A DNA stretch of 40,865 nucleotides from an uncultured Methanomicrobiales archaeon (GCA_903832665.1 CAILCG010000021.1:1-40865); one strand, 5' to 3'. Counted from the first letter of the stretch, positions 31,682-40,623 are shown. The notes: generated by a model not told the origin, from the letters alone. Translations and numbers: made by a program.

Positions 31682-33770
31682 GATACCAGCAACCACTGTG
31701 TTCCAGGAACCATGCCTGCGCATTGAGGGGCGTTGTCCCTTCCGGCGGGTGCCTGCGGACATACGTACCGTCAGCCTGCAGCATCCGGAGCTTGCAGTTG
31801 TCCGAGAGCTGGACCGGAATAATTTTCTCCAGGATCGCCTGCCGCAATTCGGCATCCTGCACCGGGAAGAGCACTTCAACGCGCCGGTCAAGGTTACGGG
31901 GCATCATGTCGGCGCTTCCCAGGTACACCTCTTCATTGCCGCCATTGTGGAAATAGTAAATCCTAGCATGTTCCAGGAACCTGCCGACAATGGTGGTCAC
32001 TTCAATCGTATCGCTGATACCAGGGATTCCTGGACGCAGGCAGCAGATACCCCGCACCTGGAGATCGATCTTCACCCCGGCCTGCGATGCCCGGTAGATG
32101 GCGGCGATGCAGATCGGATCGACAAGGGCATTCATCTTGAAGATGAGGTGGCCTCCTCCCTTCTCCCGGTGCGTGGCGATCTCGCGCTCGATCATCGCGA
32201 GCATCCCCTTGCGCAGGGTGACCGGCGCAACAAGGAGTTTTAAGTAACTCTCAATCCGTGCGTAGCCGGTGAGGAAGTTGAAGAGGTTCGCCACGTCCTC
32301 ACCGATCTGCTTATCGCAGGTGAGGAACCCGAAGTCCGTGTAGATGCGGCTGGTGGTGGCATTGTAATTGCCGGTGCCGAGATGCATGTACCGGCGGATG
32401 CCGTCTTTCTCCCTCCGCACCACCATGCAGAGTTTTGCATGCACCTTGAGACCCACGACCCCGTAGACCACGTGCACGCCTTCGTGCTCAAGGGCCCGGG
32501 CCCAGCCGATATTGTTCTCTTCGTCAAACCGGGCCTTGAGTTCGATGAGGGCCGCAACCGCCTTGCCATTCTCCCGCGCCTCCATCAGCGCCTTGACGAT
32601 CGGTGAATTCGAGCCAACCCGGTAGAGGGTGATCTTAATTGCCAGGACATCCGGGTCCTTTGCTGCCTGCCGGATAAAATTGACCACGGGCGTGAAGCTG
32701 TCGTAGGGCTGGTAGAGGTGGATGTCATGCCGGCGGATGGCCGTGAAGATATCCCGGCCGTCGCCCAAATCCTCCGGGAGCGACTGGGTAAAGGGGGCAT
32801 CCTTGAGATCCGGGCGGTCCAGCGAGAGGAGCTGCATGAGATCGGCCATGCCCACGGGGTGGCCGATGCGGTGAATCATCGAGGAGGTGACAACCAGTTT
32901 CTTCTCGAGCATGTTGCAGATGCTGTCATGCATGGAGGACTCGACTTCGCTGCGGACGGGATTGCCGTGGGCCCGCTGTTCCATGATCTCTTCGACCGTA
33001 GTGAGCAGGTCCGATGCATCGTCCACTTCGATCTCGGGATCTGCGTCCCGGGTGATCCGGAAGGGATAGGACCCCACGACTTCGAGCCCGCAGAAGAGCA
33101 TGTCGAGATGGGCCGCGATAATATCCTCCAGGTACACGAAATGGACCAGTGCATCGTTTCGCCCGCTCGTCCCGGTGTCAGGAATGCGGATGAGGCGCGA
33201 GAAGAGGTTGATGGGGACCTTGACGCGGGCAAAGAACTCTTTCTTGTTCTGGTCGCGGACAATGATCGCCAGGTTGAGCGAGAGATTGGAGATGAAGGGG
33301 AACGGATGCGAGCTGTCGAAGGCAAGCGGTGTGAGCACCGGGTACACTTCGTCTACAAAGAAGCGGTGCATCGCCGCTTTCTGGCTCTCGTCCAGGTCAT
33401 TATACGTATGGATATGAATGCCCGCATCGGCAAGCTTCGGCAGGATATCATTGTGCCAGCAGTCATATTCCGTGGCCAGGTCCGGCAGGAGGGCCGACTG
33501 GATCCCGTCCAGCTGCTGGGCCGGCGTCATCCCATCAGCAGGAAATCTCCGGACACCCTTGGTGTACTGGCGCTGGAGCCCCGAGACCCGCACCATGAAA
33601 AATTCATCAAGATTGTTGGAGAAGATGGAGAGGAACTTGACTCGTTCCAAAAGCGGGTGGGCAGGATCGAGGGCTTCATCCAGAACGTGGCGGTTGAAAC
33701 GTATCCATGCCAGTTCACGATTGATGTACAGTGAGGGATCTTCGAGAGAAAGTGTCGGGGCGGTATCCAT
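31668..33770 (-). CDS. ppk1: polyphosphate kinase 1
   Basis: PPK1 builds polyphosphate from ATP through a phosphohistidine intermediate. This 700-residue protein has the N-terminal YINRELAWIRFNRHVLDEAL and FSNNLDEFFMVRVSGL motifs. The catalytic histidine of the first HxK/phospholipase-D-like half is in YMHLGTGNYNATT, and the second half carries LGSADMMPRNLDRRVEVLFP. Length and motifs are complete. TTGTATACAA about 27 bases before ATG 33770 is a likely TATA element and AGGTG gives a ribosome site. First gene of the ppk1-CHAD-ppx operon. Confidence 0.96.
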   Translation of the reverse strand: MDTAPTLSLEDPSLYINRELAWIRFNRHVLDEALDPAHPLLERVKFLSIFSNNLDEFFMVRVSGLQRQYTKGVRRFPADGMTPAQQLDGIQSALLPDLATEYDCWHNDILPKLADAGIHIHTYNDLDESQKAAMHRFFVDEVYPVLTPLAFDSSHPFPFISNLSLNLAIIVRDQNKKEFFARVKVPINLFSRLIRIPDTGTSGRNDALVHFVYLEDIIAAHLDMLFCGLEVVGSYPFRITRDADPEIEVDDASDLLTTVEEIMEQRAHGNPVRSEVESSMHDSICNMLEKKLVVTSSMIHRIGHPVGMADLMQLLSLDRPDLKDAPFTQSLPEDLGDGRDIFTAIRRHDIHLYQPYDSFTPVVNFIRQAAKDPDVLAIKITLYRVGSNSPIVKALMEARENGKAVAALIELKARFDEENNIGWARALEHEGVHVVYGVVGLKVHAKLCMVVRREKDGIRRYMHLGTGNYNATTSRIYTDFGFLTCDKQIGEDVANLFNFLTGYARIESYLKLLVAPVTLRKGMLAMIEREIATHREKGGGHLIFKMNALVDPICIAAIYRASQAGVKIDLQVRGICCLRPGIPGISDTIEVTTIVGRFLEHARIYYFHNGGNEEVYLGSADMMPRNLDRRVEVLFPVQDAELRQAILEKIIPVQLSDNCKLRMLQADGTYVRRHPPEGTTPLNAQAWFLEHSGCWYHGVP

Positions 33771-33792
33771 AAACCTGCACCTGGCAGATGTT

Positions 33793-33804
33793 TTTTGTAT
33801 ACAA
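33793..33804 (-). promoter_or_regulatory. TATA box candidate for the ppk1 operon
   Basis: TTGTATACAA is also a 10-bp palindrome. It lies about 25-34 bases from the ppk1 start codon. Both a promoter element and an operator half-site reading are possible. Confidence 0.4.
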
Positions 33805-33899
33805 TGTTAATGCTAGAATGGGTACCGGTGAGATATAACAGTATTTACCCGCCGGGCGGCGATCAGGTTGGCGAATAAAAAAACGGGTGATTTAAAAAA

Positions 33900-34052
33900 A
33901 TGGTCTCTAGATACGAGCATGAACAAAGTGTTCGCATCGATGTAAGAAAACTGTGCAAGAAAATCAGTACCCTGATCTGGTGTAATGATGATCCCCCGCC
34001 TCAGGACCTCTCCGAGGCACAGCGGGGCAAGGAATGTTCCCTTTTTTGGTGA
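33900..34052 (+). CDS. possible 50-aa protein running into a repeat element
   Basis: ATG 33900 follows GGTGA at nine bases, a canonical archaeal ribosome site. The first half reads MVSRYEHEQSVRIDVRKLCK, a plausible basic helix; the second half is encoded by family C copy 5 and ends TGA 34050-34052. It may be a real small gene whose 3' end was replaced when the element inserted. No family recognised; low confidence. Confidence 0.25.
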   Translation: MVSRYEHEQSVRIDVRKLCKKISTLIWCNDDPPPQDLSEAQRGKECSLFW

Positions 34053-34196
34053 GGACTTTCAGAGAGCATCCCTCATTGTTCCGTGAAAATTTCAAACCCG
34101 TAACATGCTGTTTAAAAACCGTCCTGTACTATTACAAACCTAACCAGCATTGATCCGCCGCGGGGGCGCCCCGTCGGGGGCGGCGGAGTTCATCAT
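33985..34196 (+). repeat. family C MITE-like element, copy 5 (long form)
   Basis: Left end ATGATGATCCCCCGCCTCAG, right end GGCGGCGGAGTTCATCAT. It aligns with copy 6 throughout: ACCTCTCCGAGGCAC, CTTTCAGAG, ACAAACC.GTAAC, CGTCCTGTA and CATTGATCCGCCGCGGGG occur in the same order. No ORF of its own. Confidence 0.75.
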
Positions 34197-34248
34197 AATC
34201 CAAAATGAGAGGCAAAACTCCTGTAACCTGTTTCCTTAGCAATTAACA

Positions 34249-34510
34249 ATTTTCAGTTGAAATCATCATTTTCCAATTACTTGCTTGCTAGTTTTCATAG
34301 CGAAATGAAGAGAGTGACCCTATCTCTTTCACCCAGATGGGGAGAGATCCCGAGAGGAGCACCCCTTGACCCTCATGCGGAAATTCTTGCCAATCTTCTG
34401 ACATTATCGCTATAGGGGAGGTGGCGGGCGGCGATGGGGGGGAAACACGAAGTGGATGAATTTCTGCGAGCACTCCTCAATTGCCCGCAAAAATTTCACC
34501 AGAGCGAAAA
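34249..34510 (+). repeat. family B MITE-like element, copy 3
   Basis: The interior matches copy 2 (GCTAG, GAGAGTGACCCTATCTCT, GAGGAGCACCCCTTGACC, TCTGACATTATCGCTATAGG, GAAACACGAAGTG). The ends TTTTCAGTTGAAATC and AAATTTCACCAGAGCGAAAA are partially degenerate inverted repeats. It lies 52 bases from family C copy 5. The gap to 34584 contains nothing else. Confidence 0.65.
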
Positions 34511-34583
34511 AACGACCCATTATCAATGGAGAAAATTACGCGACAGGAAAAAATGCGCAACGTAGAACGGACGGCCCTACCGT

Positions 34584-35252
34584 TCACCCGTTGAAATTAT
34601 GGAAATCATGGCAGTTACGGATGAACTCCTGTTTCCGGTGCGCGCTTCCGTTCACGGGCGGTTTCAGGTACCCGATGGCAGGGGTCTGGAGGGCCGGGCA
34701 GAACGGGCAGAGGGCAGCATCAACATCATTGGCCATATCCCGGACCGGGCAGTAATACACCCCGTCACGGTACTGGACCGTGTCTCCCCCGGGAAATGGT
34801 GTTCCGACCGCATGACCCGGCTCGTTCTGCACGAACATGCAGAAGGCAGCGAGCAGGTAGTTGAGGAAGCGGATGCGGGAACCGGCGTCTTCGGGTGGGC
34901 ACTGGCCGGTCACCATCTCCCAGTATGATTTCTGGAGGGGGGAGACCGGCTCTTGCATTGACCCGAATGCCCCCTGCTGGTTCTGGAGCCGGATAGCCTG
35001 GTAGGTGCCGAGCAGGTGTTCGTTGATCTTCCGGGCGAGGGAGTCCCGGTATTCCGGGGAGAGATCCAATACTTTCCTGCCGAAATTTCGTTTTATCTGC
35101 TGGATATCGGCAGGGGAGTGTCGGAGAACAAGGATGGCGATTTTTGCGCCAAGCTCCCCGCGGGTCGCTGCTGTTTGCAGGTCCCGGCATTCGTCCGCTA
35201 TCAGCCTGGCGGTGTCCGTGCTGTTTTTTGTCGTGAAACCAAAGTGGGGCAT
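34584..35252 (-). CDS. DUF2115/UPF0305 family protein
   Basis: This 222-residue protein fits the DUF2115 (UPF0305) family found in methanogens. A helical N-terminal part with RHSPADIQQIKRNFGRKVLD leads to a conserved C-terminal metal-binding-like segment, YYCPVRDMANDVDAALCPFC, ending PFCPALQTP. Four Cys (including the later one in IRNCHDFH) and several His could bind a metal. The biochemical function is unknown. It is transcribed away from cimA, with which it shares an intergenic region of about 130 bases. Confidence 0.75.
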   Translation of the reverse strand: MPHFGFTTKNSTDTARLIADECRDLQTAATRGELGAKIAILVLRHSPADIQQIKRNFGRKVLDLSPEYRDSLARKINEHLLGTYQAIRLQNQQGAFGSMQEPVSPLQKSYWEMVTGQCPPEDAGSRIRFLNYLLAAFCMFVQNEPGHAVGTPFPGGDTVQYRDGVYYCPVRDMANDVDAALCPFCPALQTPAIGYLKPPVNGSAHRKQEFIRNCHDFHNFNG

Positions 35253-35335
35253 GTACGGGATAAATTTCCTTGCATAGGATTTTTACCCGGGGGGCTAAAG
35301 GTTTTCCGGGCGAAGAGAGAATGTGGTGCAGCAAC

Positions 35336-35345
35336 AATTTTTATA
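35336..35345 (+). promoter_or_regulatory. TATA box for cimA-ilvBN
   Basis: AATTTTTATACG lies about 40-47 bases before the cimA GTG. The predicted transcription start would be near 35367-35370. GGTGA at about 35370-35374 then serves as the ribosome site nine bases ahead of GTG 35384. Confidence 0.5.
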
Positions 35346-35383
35346 CGCACCTTCCCAATGAGTACCTATGGTGAATGCCATGA

Positions 35384-36874
35384 GTGGTTGTTTTATTGGG
35401 CCAAAGGCTGCGTTTTTTTGATACTACGTTACGTGACGGGGAACAGACGCCCGGCGTTTCTTTAACCCCGCAACAGAAACTTGAGATTGCAACTGCGCTT
35501 TCCGATATTGGCGTGGACGTGATCGAGGTCGGCTCGGCTGCCGCATCTGTTGGCGAACGGGATGCAATGAAAATGATCTCGGAGGCCGGCCTCCGGGCCG
35601 AGATCTGCACCTTTGTGCGGGCTCTCCAGCTGGACATTGATGCTGCGGCCGATTTCGGAGCGGACTCGGTTCACCTGGTGATCCCGGTCAGCGACCTGCA
35701 CATCGAGAAGAAGATGCGCAAGACCCGGGAAGAGGTGGCCCGGATGGCCTGGGATGCGGTCGAGTACGCAAAAGGCCGGGGCCTGATCGTGGAGCTCTCG
35801 GGAGAGGATGCATCACGGGCCGATCAGCAGTTCCTGCACCATGTATTTTCCGAAGGCGTGAAGCGGGGCGCAGACCGGCTCTGCTTCTGCGATACGGTCG
35901 GGCTGCTGACTCCCGAGAAGATTGCCGCAATCATCCCGCCGCTCTCGACTATTGCCCCGCTGTCCATCCACTGCCATGACGATCTCGGCTTCGCGCTCGC
36001 CAACTCGGTTGCGGCCCTCCGGGCCGGTGCCGGGTGTGCCCACGTGACGGTGAATGGTCTGGGTGAGCGGGCGGGAAACACCCCGCTCGAAGAGCTCGTG
36101 ATGGCGCTCGAGGTGCTGTACGGGTATACCACCCGGATCAGGAAAGAAGAGATCTACCATCTTTCCACGCTGGTCTCGCGACTCTCGGGTGTACCGCTGC
36201 CGGTCAACAAGGCAATCGTGGGAGAGATGGCGTTTACCCACGAGAGCGGCATCCATGCCCATGGCGTGATGAAGGAGCCCTCGACCTATGAGTCGATCAA
36301 ACCCGAGACGATCGGGCGGAAGCGGCGGATCGTGCTCGGCAAGCATTCGGGCTCGGCATCCGTTGAGGCAGCCCTCAACGAGATGAAATATACGCCGGAT
36401 GAACCCCAGCTCAAGGAGATCTTAAAACGGATCAAGCAGATCGGCGACTCCGGCAAACGTTTATCGGATACCGATCTCATGGCCATTGCGGATGCCGTGC
36501 TCGCGATTGAGTGCAAACCGGTAATCAAGATGAAGCAGTTCACCGCCATCTCGGGGAGCAACATGATCCCGACTGCCTCGGTCACGCTGGTGGTCAATGG
36601 CATCGAGATGACCGGGGCTGCAACCGGCGACGGCCCGGTTGATGCCGCGATGTCGGTGCTCAGGAAATCAGTTGTCGAGTTGGCCGATATCCGGCTCGAA
36701 GAGTACCATGTCGATGCGATCAGCGGCGGCACGGATGCGCTGGTCGAAGTGACCGTAAGATTAAGTAAAGACGGGAAAATAATTACTTCACGCGGCGCAC
36801 GCACGGATATCATTATGGCGAGCGTTGAGGCGATGATCGCCGGCATGAACAGATTACTTGAGGGAAGAACATGA
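35384..36874 (+). CDS. cimA: (R)-citramalate synthase
   Basis: The enzyme condenses pyruvate and acetyl-CoA to citramalate, starting threonine-independent isoleucine synthesis. Its 496 residues comprise the HMGL-like barrel (RFFDTTLRDGEQTPGVSLTP; HCHDDLGFALAN; VNGLGERAGNTPLEE), a linker, and the C-terminal LeuA-type dimer/allosteric domain (about 375-496). Isopropylmalate and homocitrate synthases share this fold. I choose CimA because the sequence follows methanogen CimA closely (TPGVSLTP, VDVIEVGSA) and because ilvBN follows directly; LeuA remains possible. The start is GTG 35384, with GGTGA nine bases ahead. The stop overlaps ilvB as ATGA. Feedback by isoleucine through the C-terminal domain is likely. 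Confidence 0.83.
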   Translation: MVVLLGQRLRFFDTTLRDGEQTPGVSLTPQQKLEIATALSDIGVDVIEVGSAAASVGERDAMKMISEAGLRAEICTFVRALQLDIDAAADFGADSVHLVIPVSDLHIEKKMRKTREEVARMAWDAVEYAKGRGLIVELSGEDASRADQQFLHHVFSEGVKRGADRLCFCDTVGLLTPEKIAAIIPPLSTIAPLSIHCHDDLGFALANSVAALRAGAGCAHVTVNGLGERAGNTPLEELVMALEVLYGYTTRIRKEEIYHLSTLVSRLSGVPLPVNKAIVGEMAFTHESGIHAHGVMKEPSTYESIKPETIGRKRRIVLGKHSGSASVEAALNEMKYTPDEPQLKEILKRIKQIGDSGKRLSDTDLMAIADAVLAIECKPVIKMKQFTAISGSNMIPTASVTLVVNGIEMTGAATGDGPVDAAMSVLRKSVVELADIRLEEYHVDAISGGTDALVEVTVRLSKDGKIITSRGARTDIIMASVEAMIAGMNRLLEGRT

Positions 36875-38544
36875 AGACCGGGGCAAAAATACTCGTTGAA
36901 TCACTCCTGCGCGAAGGTACCGAAATCATCTTTGGATACCCCGGCGGGGTGGTATTGCCGATCTATGATGAACTCTATGATTCACCATTGCGGCACCTTC
37001 TCGTACGGCATGAGCAGGCAGCTGCGCATGCCGCTGACGGGTATGCACGGGCGAGCGGTCGTGTCGGGGTCTGCCTCGCCACCTCCGGCCCCGGGGCCTG
37101 CAACCTGGTCACGGGCATTGCCACGTCGTACATGGACTCGACGCCGGTCATTGCCATCACGGGACAGGTTCCCACAAACCTGCTCGGCAACGATGCCTTC
37201 CAGGAATCGGATATCACCGGCATCACGCTCCCCATCACCAAGCACAACTACCTGGTCAAGAGTGCCGGCGAGGTCAGCCGGGTAGTCCAGGAAGCGTTCT
37301 ATATTGCCGGCACCGGACGGCCGGGCCCGGTCCTGATCGACATCCCCAAGGATGTGAGCACCGGACTGGCCGCTGAAGTGAAGTTGCCGGAGAAAGTCGT
37401 GCTGAGGGGCTACAACCCGACCTACAAGGGCCACAAGCGCCAGATCGAAAAAGCCCTTGAACTGCTCGGGCACGCGGAGCGCCCGCTCATCTATGCCGGC
37501 GGCGGCATCATCTCATCGAATGCCTCACCGGAACTGATCGAGTTTGCCACGCTTGCCTCCATCCCCGTCACCACGACCCTGATGGGCATCGGCTGCATCC
37601 CCTGCCACCACCCGCTCAACCTGGGCATGCTCGGCATGCACGGCACCGAGTACGCAAATTTTGCGGTCACGGAATGTGACCTCATGATCGCGATTGGGGC
37701 CCGCTTCGATGACCGGGTCACGGGAAAGATCGACACCTTTGCTCCCCATGCAAAGATCATCCACATCGACATCGACCCGGCCGAGATCGGCAAGAACAAG
37801 CGGGTCGATGTCCCGATCGTCGGCGATGTCAAGGCCGTCCTCAAGGATCTCCTTGCCCTGATGAAGAAACAGGACGCCCACGAGATCTGGGTCAAGAAGA
37901 TCAAGCACTGGAAGCAGCATCACCCGCTCAAGTGCCCGTCCACGGACGGGCTGCACCCGCAGTTCGTCGTCCGGACATTGAGTGACCTGGTAAAGGACAA
38001 GGCCGTGATTGTATCCGAAGTCGGCCAGAACCAGATGTGGACCGCACAACACTTCTGCTTCCACAACCCCAGGACCTGGATCACCTCAGGCGGTCTCGGT
38101 ACCATGGGCTTTGGGTTCCCCGCAGCCATCGGGGCACACTTTGCCCGGCCGGATGTCCCGACATTCGTGGTTGCGGGTGATGGTAGCATCCAGATGAACA
38201 TCCAGGAGATGGGAACCGTTGCCGCAAATAATATCCCGGTCAAGATCGTGATCCTGAACAACATGTATCTCGGCATGGTCCGGCAGTGGCAGGAACTCTT
38301 CTTCGACCACCGGTACTCCTATACCGAGATGCCACCGGTCGACTTTGTGAAGATTGGGCAGGCGTACGGAATTGAAGGAATGCGGGTCGACTCTCCCGAA
38401 GATGTACTGCCGGCCTTCCAGGCTTCGCTTGACTGCGATGGCCCGTTTGTCATGGACTTCCGGATCGAGCGCGAAGAGAATGTCTTTCCCATGGTCCCGG
38501 CCGGTGCTGCGATCAACGAGATGATCGGGGGGCATCCGCGATGA
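36871..38544 (+). CDS. ilvB: acetolactate synthase, large catalytic subunit
   Basis: The ThDP-dependent enzyme makes acetolactate from two pyruvates and acetohydroxybutyrate from pyruvate and 2-ketobutyrate, for valine, leucine and isoleucine. The 557 residues include the ThDP-activating Glu48 in VRHEQAAAHAADGYARAS, the FAD-binding middle domain (GARFDDRVTGK) and the ThDP/Mg motif GDGSIQMNIQEMGTVAANNI. The length is standard. The start overlaps the cimA stop (ATGA) and its own stop overlaps the ilvN start (ATGA), so the three are translated in series. Confidence 0.97.
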   Translation: MKTGAKILVESLLREGTEIIFGYPGGVVLPIYDELYDSPLRHLLVRHEQAAAHAADGYARASGRVGVCLATSGPGACNLVTGIATSYMDSTPVIAITGQVPTNLLGNDAFQESDITGITLPITKHNYLVKSAGEVSRVVQEAFYIAGTGRPGPVLIDIPKDVSTGLAAEVKLPEKVVLRGYNPTYKGHKRQIEKALELLGHAERPLIYAGGGIISSNASPELIEFATLASIPVTTTLMGIGCIPCHHPLNLGMLGMHGTEYANFAVTECDLMIAIGARFDDRVTGKIDTFAPHAKIIHIDIDPAEIGKNKRVDVPIVGDVKAVLKDLLALMKKQDAHEIWVKKIKHWKQHHPLKCPSTDGLHPQFVVRTLSDLVKDKAVIVSEVGQNQMWTAQHFCFHNPRTWITSGGLGTMGFGFPAAIGAHFARPDVPTFVVAGDGSIQMNIQEMGTVAANNIPVKIVILNNMYLGMVRQWQELFFDHRYSYTEMPPVDFVKIGQAYGIEGMRVDSPEDVLPAFQASLDCDGPFVMDFRIEREENVFPMVPAGAAINEMIGGHPR

Positions 38545-39044
38545 AACCCCACACGCTCTCCATCCTGGTCGAGAACAAGGCCGGGGTCTTATCACGGGTC
38601 ACGGGCCTCTTCTCGCGCCGGGGATTCAATATCGAGAGTCTCGCGGTGGGGCCCTGCGAAGAGCCCGGCATGAGCCGCATCACCATCGTGGTGATTGGTG
38701 ACGATGCGAAGGTTGAGCAGGTGATGAAGCAGCTCAACAAGCTCATCGATGTCATCAAGGTCTCGGACCTGACCGAGAACGAGCGGGTTGAGAGGGAACT
38801 CGCGCTCATCAAGGTCACAGCTGAACAGGGCACATCCCGGGCCGAGATCATGCAGATCGCCACGATCTTCCGGGCATCGATTGTTGATGTCAGCCCCAAG
38901 TCCCTGGTGCTGCAGGTGATTGGCGAGACCGATAAGATCGATGCCCTGGAAAAACTTCTGCGCCAGTACGGGGTCAAGGAGTTTGTCCGGACGGGGACCA
39001 TCGGGATTCTCCGTGGGTCGAAGATCGTCTCGGCCCAGAAATAA
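38541..39044 (+). CDS. ilvN: acetolactate synthase, small regulatory subunit
   Basis: This 167-residue partner of IlvB mediates valine feedback and raises catalytic activity. The N-terminal ACT domain (about 3-78) starts HTLSILVENKAGVLSRVTGL and has the usual RRGFNIESLAVG. The C-terminal domain (80-165) has ELALIKVTAEQ and KLLRQYGVKEFVRTG. The length is typical. ilvC is not present downstream in this window; a T-rich stretch ends the operon. Confidence 0.96.
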   Translation: MKPHTLSILVENKAGVLSRVTGLFSRRGFNIESLAVGPCEEPGMSRITIVVIGDDAKVEQVMKQLNKLIDVIKVSDLTENERVERELALIKVTAEQGTSRAEIMQIATIFRASIVDVSPKSLVLQVIGETDKIDALEKLLRQYGVKEFVRTGTIGILRGSKIVSAQK

Positions 39045-39320
39045 TTTTTTTAGGATCTTTTTTTCGTATTTTTCGTTATTTTTTTGTTTTTTCATTAATG
39101 AAAGATCGAATTGCAATGATTCAATGAACGAATATTCCGGAAATTTCCGGGAAAAATTGGAAAATTATCTGAAAAAAATTGGACAAATTTTTGTAAAAAT
39201 TATTTAAAAATTCCGGAAAGATTGTCGGAAAAAATTCTATTATTTACCAAAAGCAATCTTGTTAAAAAAAGTCACGAGCCGTCGCGAATTCATATCGATT
39301 TATCAAACACCTTGGATATA
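39045..39320 (+). terminator. T-runs ending cimA-ilvBN, then AT-rich gap
   Basis: AATAATTTTTTTAGG, TCTTTTTTTCG and TTATTTTTTTG follow the ilvN stop within 45 bases, a strong multiple-T terminator. The AT-rich rest (39110-39320) contains short AAATTTTTG repeats and no gene I can support. Confidence 0.55.
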
Positions 39321-39556
39321 GCGATGATGCCCCGCCTCAGGGCCTCTCCGAGGCACGGCGGCTTTCGTTTTTTTTACTGTAGCCTTTCAAAGACCCTTCA
39401 TCGTAGTTCTGTTCAGGTTTTACAAACCCGTAACGTGTTGAGAAAAATCGTCCTGTAATATTTCAGACATTGTACCGCATTGATCCGCCGCGGGGCGCCC
39501 TTCGGGGCGGCGGAGTTCATCCTAAATGGGGGCATGGGGGTCTCAACCCCCATCAC
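39321..39556 (+). repeat. family C MITE-like element, copy 6 (long form)
   Basis: Left end GCGATGATGCCCCGCCTCAG, right end GGGGCGGCGGAGTTCATC near 39504-39521. The outer hairpin GGGGGCATGGGGGTCTCAAC continues to about 39556. It matches copy 5 along its whole length. The last 97 bases before the next gene hold nothing else. Confidence 0.75.
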
Positions 39557-39653
39557 AATTTCCAAATGGGTATGGTTCCAGGAAAATCTGAATTAAATTA
39601 CAGGAAATCCGGAATAAATTTGTGTAAGAGGAAACCTTCCAAAAATAAAAAAA

Positions 39654-40214
39654 TCATTCCGATCCCGACAAAAATTCGAAGATCTCCGCGGCCCCCATGC
39701 CCAGGAAAACCTGCACTATGAAGAGCACGACAATGAGATACCCGACAACACGATGGCTTGTGCGAATGGACGCCCGGTCCCGGACACCCAGGCTCATGAA
39801 AAACTGGACCGCACTGAGGATCGCAACGGCCAGGCCAACCCACCCGTGGAGGGACGTAAGGATTGGGCGGTTATGCAGGATCATCAGCAGGATCCCCAGG
39901 GAAAATGTACCGATTACGAGACCAGAAAACGTGACCGCAAGGCATTTGTGGAGAAGGAGAAGCTTGCGGACAGGGAAGAACTTGATCCGGCCGGCCATCT
40001 GGGCCCCTGTGAGCGCTATCAGGATCAGCAGAATGATCCCAATGACCGCCGGTATCGCGTGGCCGAGCCATCGTGAGGGTTTGCCAAATGCCAGCGTTGC
40101 TAACACGATCGTAAGAATGGTCAAGATAAAAATAAGCAGAAACGGTAGGGACGGATATTTTTTTGTCCAGGATACTTGGGGGGAGTCCGTCTCGACCGGT
40201 TGCGCGGTTCCCAT
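39654..40214 (-). CDS. five-helix membrane protein, cytochrome b561-like
   Basis: The 186-residue protein has membrane helices at about 24-44, 52-70, 88-112, 122-141 and 153-175. Histidines fall at helix starts in the pattern of b-type heme proteins: His89 (LLLLHKCLAV), His123 (LHGWVGLAV) and His154 (SHRVVGYLIV), with His52 and His114 also near the membrane face. The similar HGWVG and SHRVVGY boxes point to a b561 or ferric-reductase-like heme fold, but no CxxCH or flavin domain exists. Heme binding is inferred. TAAATACTTTTTAG upstream is a possible TATA element. It stands alone. Confidence 0.6.
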   Translation of the reverse strand: MGTAQPVETDSPQVSWTKKYPSLPFLLIFILTILTIVLATLAFGKPSRWLGHAIPAVIGIILLILIALTGAQMAGRIKFFPVRKLLLLHKCLAVTFSGLVIGTFSLGILLMILHNRPILTSLHGWVGLAVAILSAVQFFMSLGVRDRASIRTSHRVVGYLIVVLFIVQVFLGMGAAEIFEFLSGSE

Positions 40215-40539
40215 GACCCTGACTTCTCTCTAAAAAGTATTTAGCATAATTGATAGTACCAATAAAAAAAATATAAAAAATTGCTCAACCATCTACCGCT
40301 CATTCCCCCACCCATTAACCCCCTGATAATCATCAATTATCTCTGCGTATAACGCCCCAAATCGAAAAATAGCCAAAAATTGGGGTGCATATAATGCCCT
40401 CCGGAGCCTCGCATTGCTGTTTGGGGCCAGTTTATTTTTGATCTGCCCCGTTTCATCCTTCCCCGGATTTGACGGAAAAATTTACTCATATCCTATTTTG
40501 GCCGTAATGGGACCGGATTATGAAAATACGGCACCTACA
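40215..40539. other. intergenic, no gene
   Basis: This AT-rich then mixed stretch has CCCCAAAT/ATTGGGG and similar short inverted repeats near 40353-40395. No ORF or RNA gene is supported. Confidence 0.35.
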
Positions 40540-40623
40540 TGCCCCTTTTGAATCCGGGCGATTTACGGGGTTTTTCAGAAATGCCCCGTTTGGAAATCCG
40601 GGCATTTTGCGGGTTTTTCGTGA
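40540..40623 (+). repeat. tandem 42-bp repeat, two copies
   Basis: TGCCCC.TTTG..AATCCGGGC is followed by ATTT.CGGGGTTTTTC in unit 1 (40540-40581) and again, with small changes, in unit 2 (40582-40623). Each unit itself holds a GCCCC/GGGGC-type inverted arm pair. Confidence 0.6.

Noticed and set aside
31682-31891. 70-residue N-terminal extension of the CHAD-HD protein
   Set aside because: It lies within the ppk1 3' end in another frame and has Arg/Ser-rich shadow composition; the CHAD homology begins after ATG 31681.
32718-33734. 338-codon plus-strand ORF opposite ppk1
   Set aside because: It is antisense to ppk1, without domain features.
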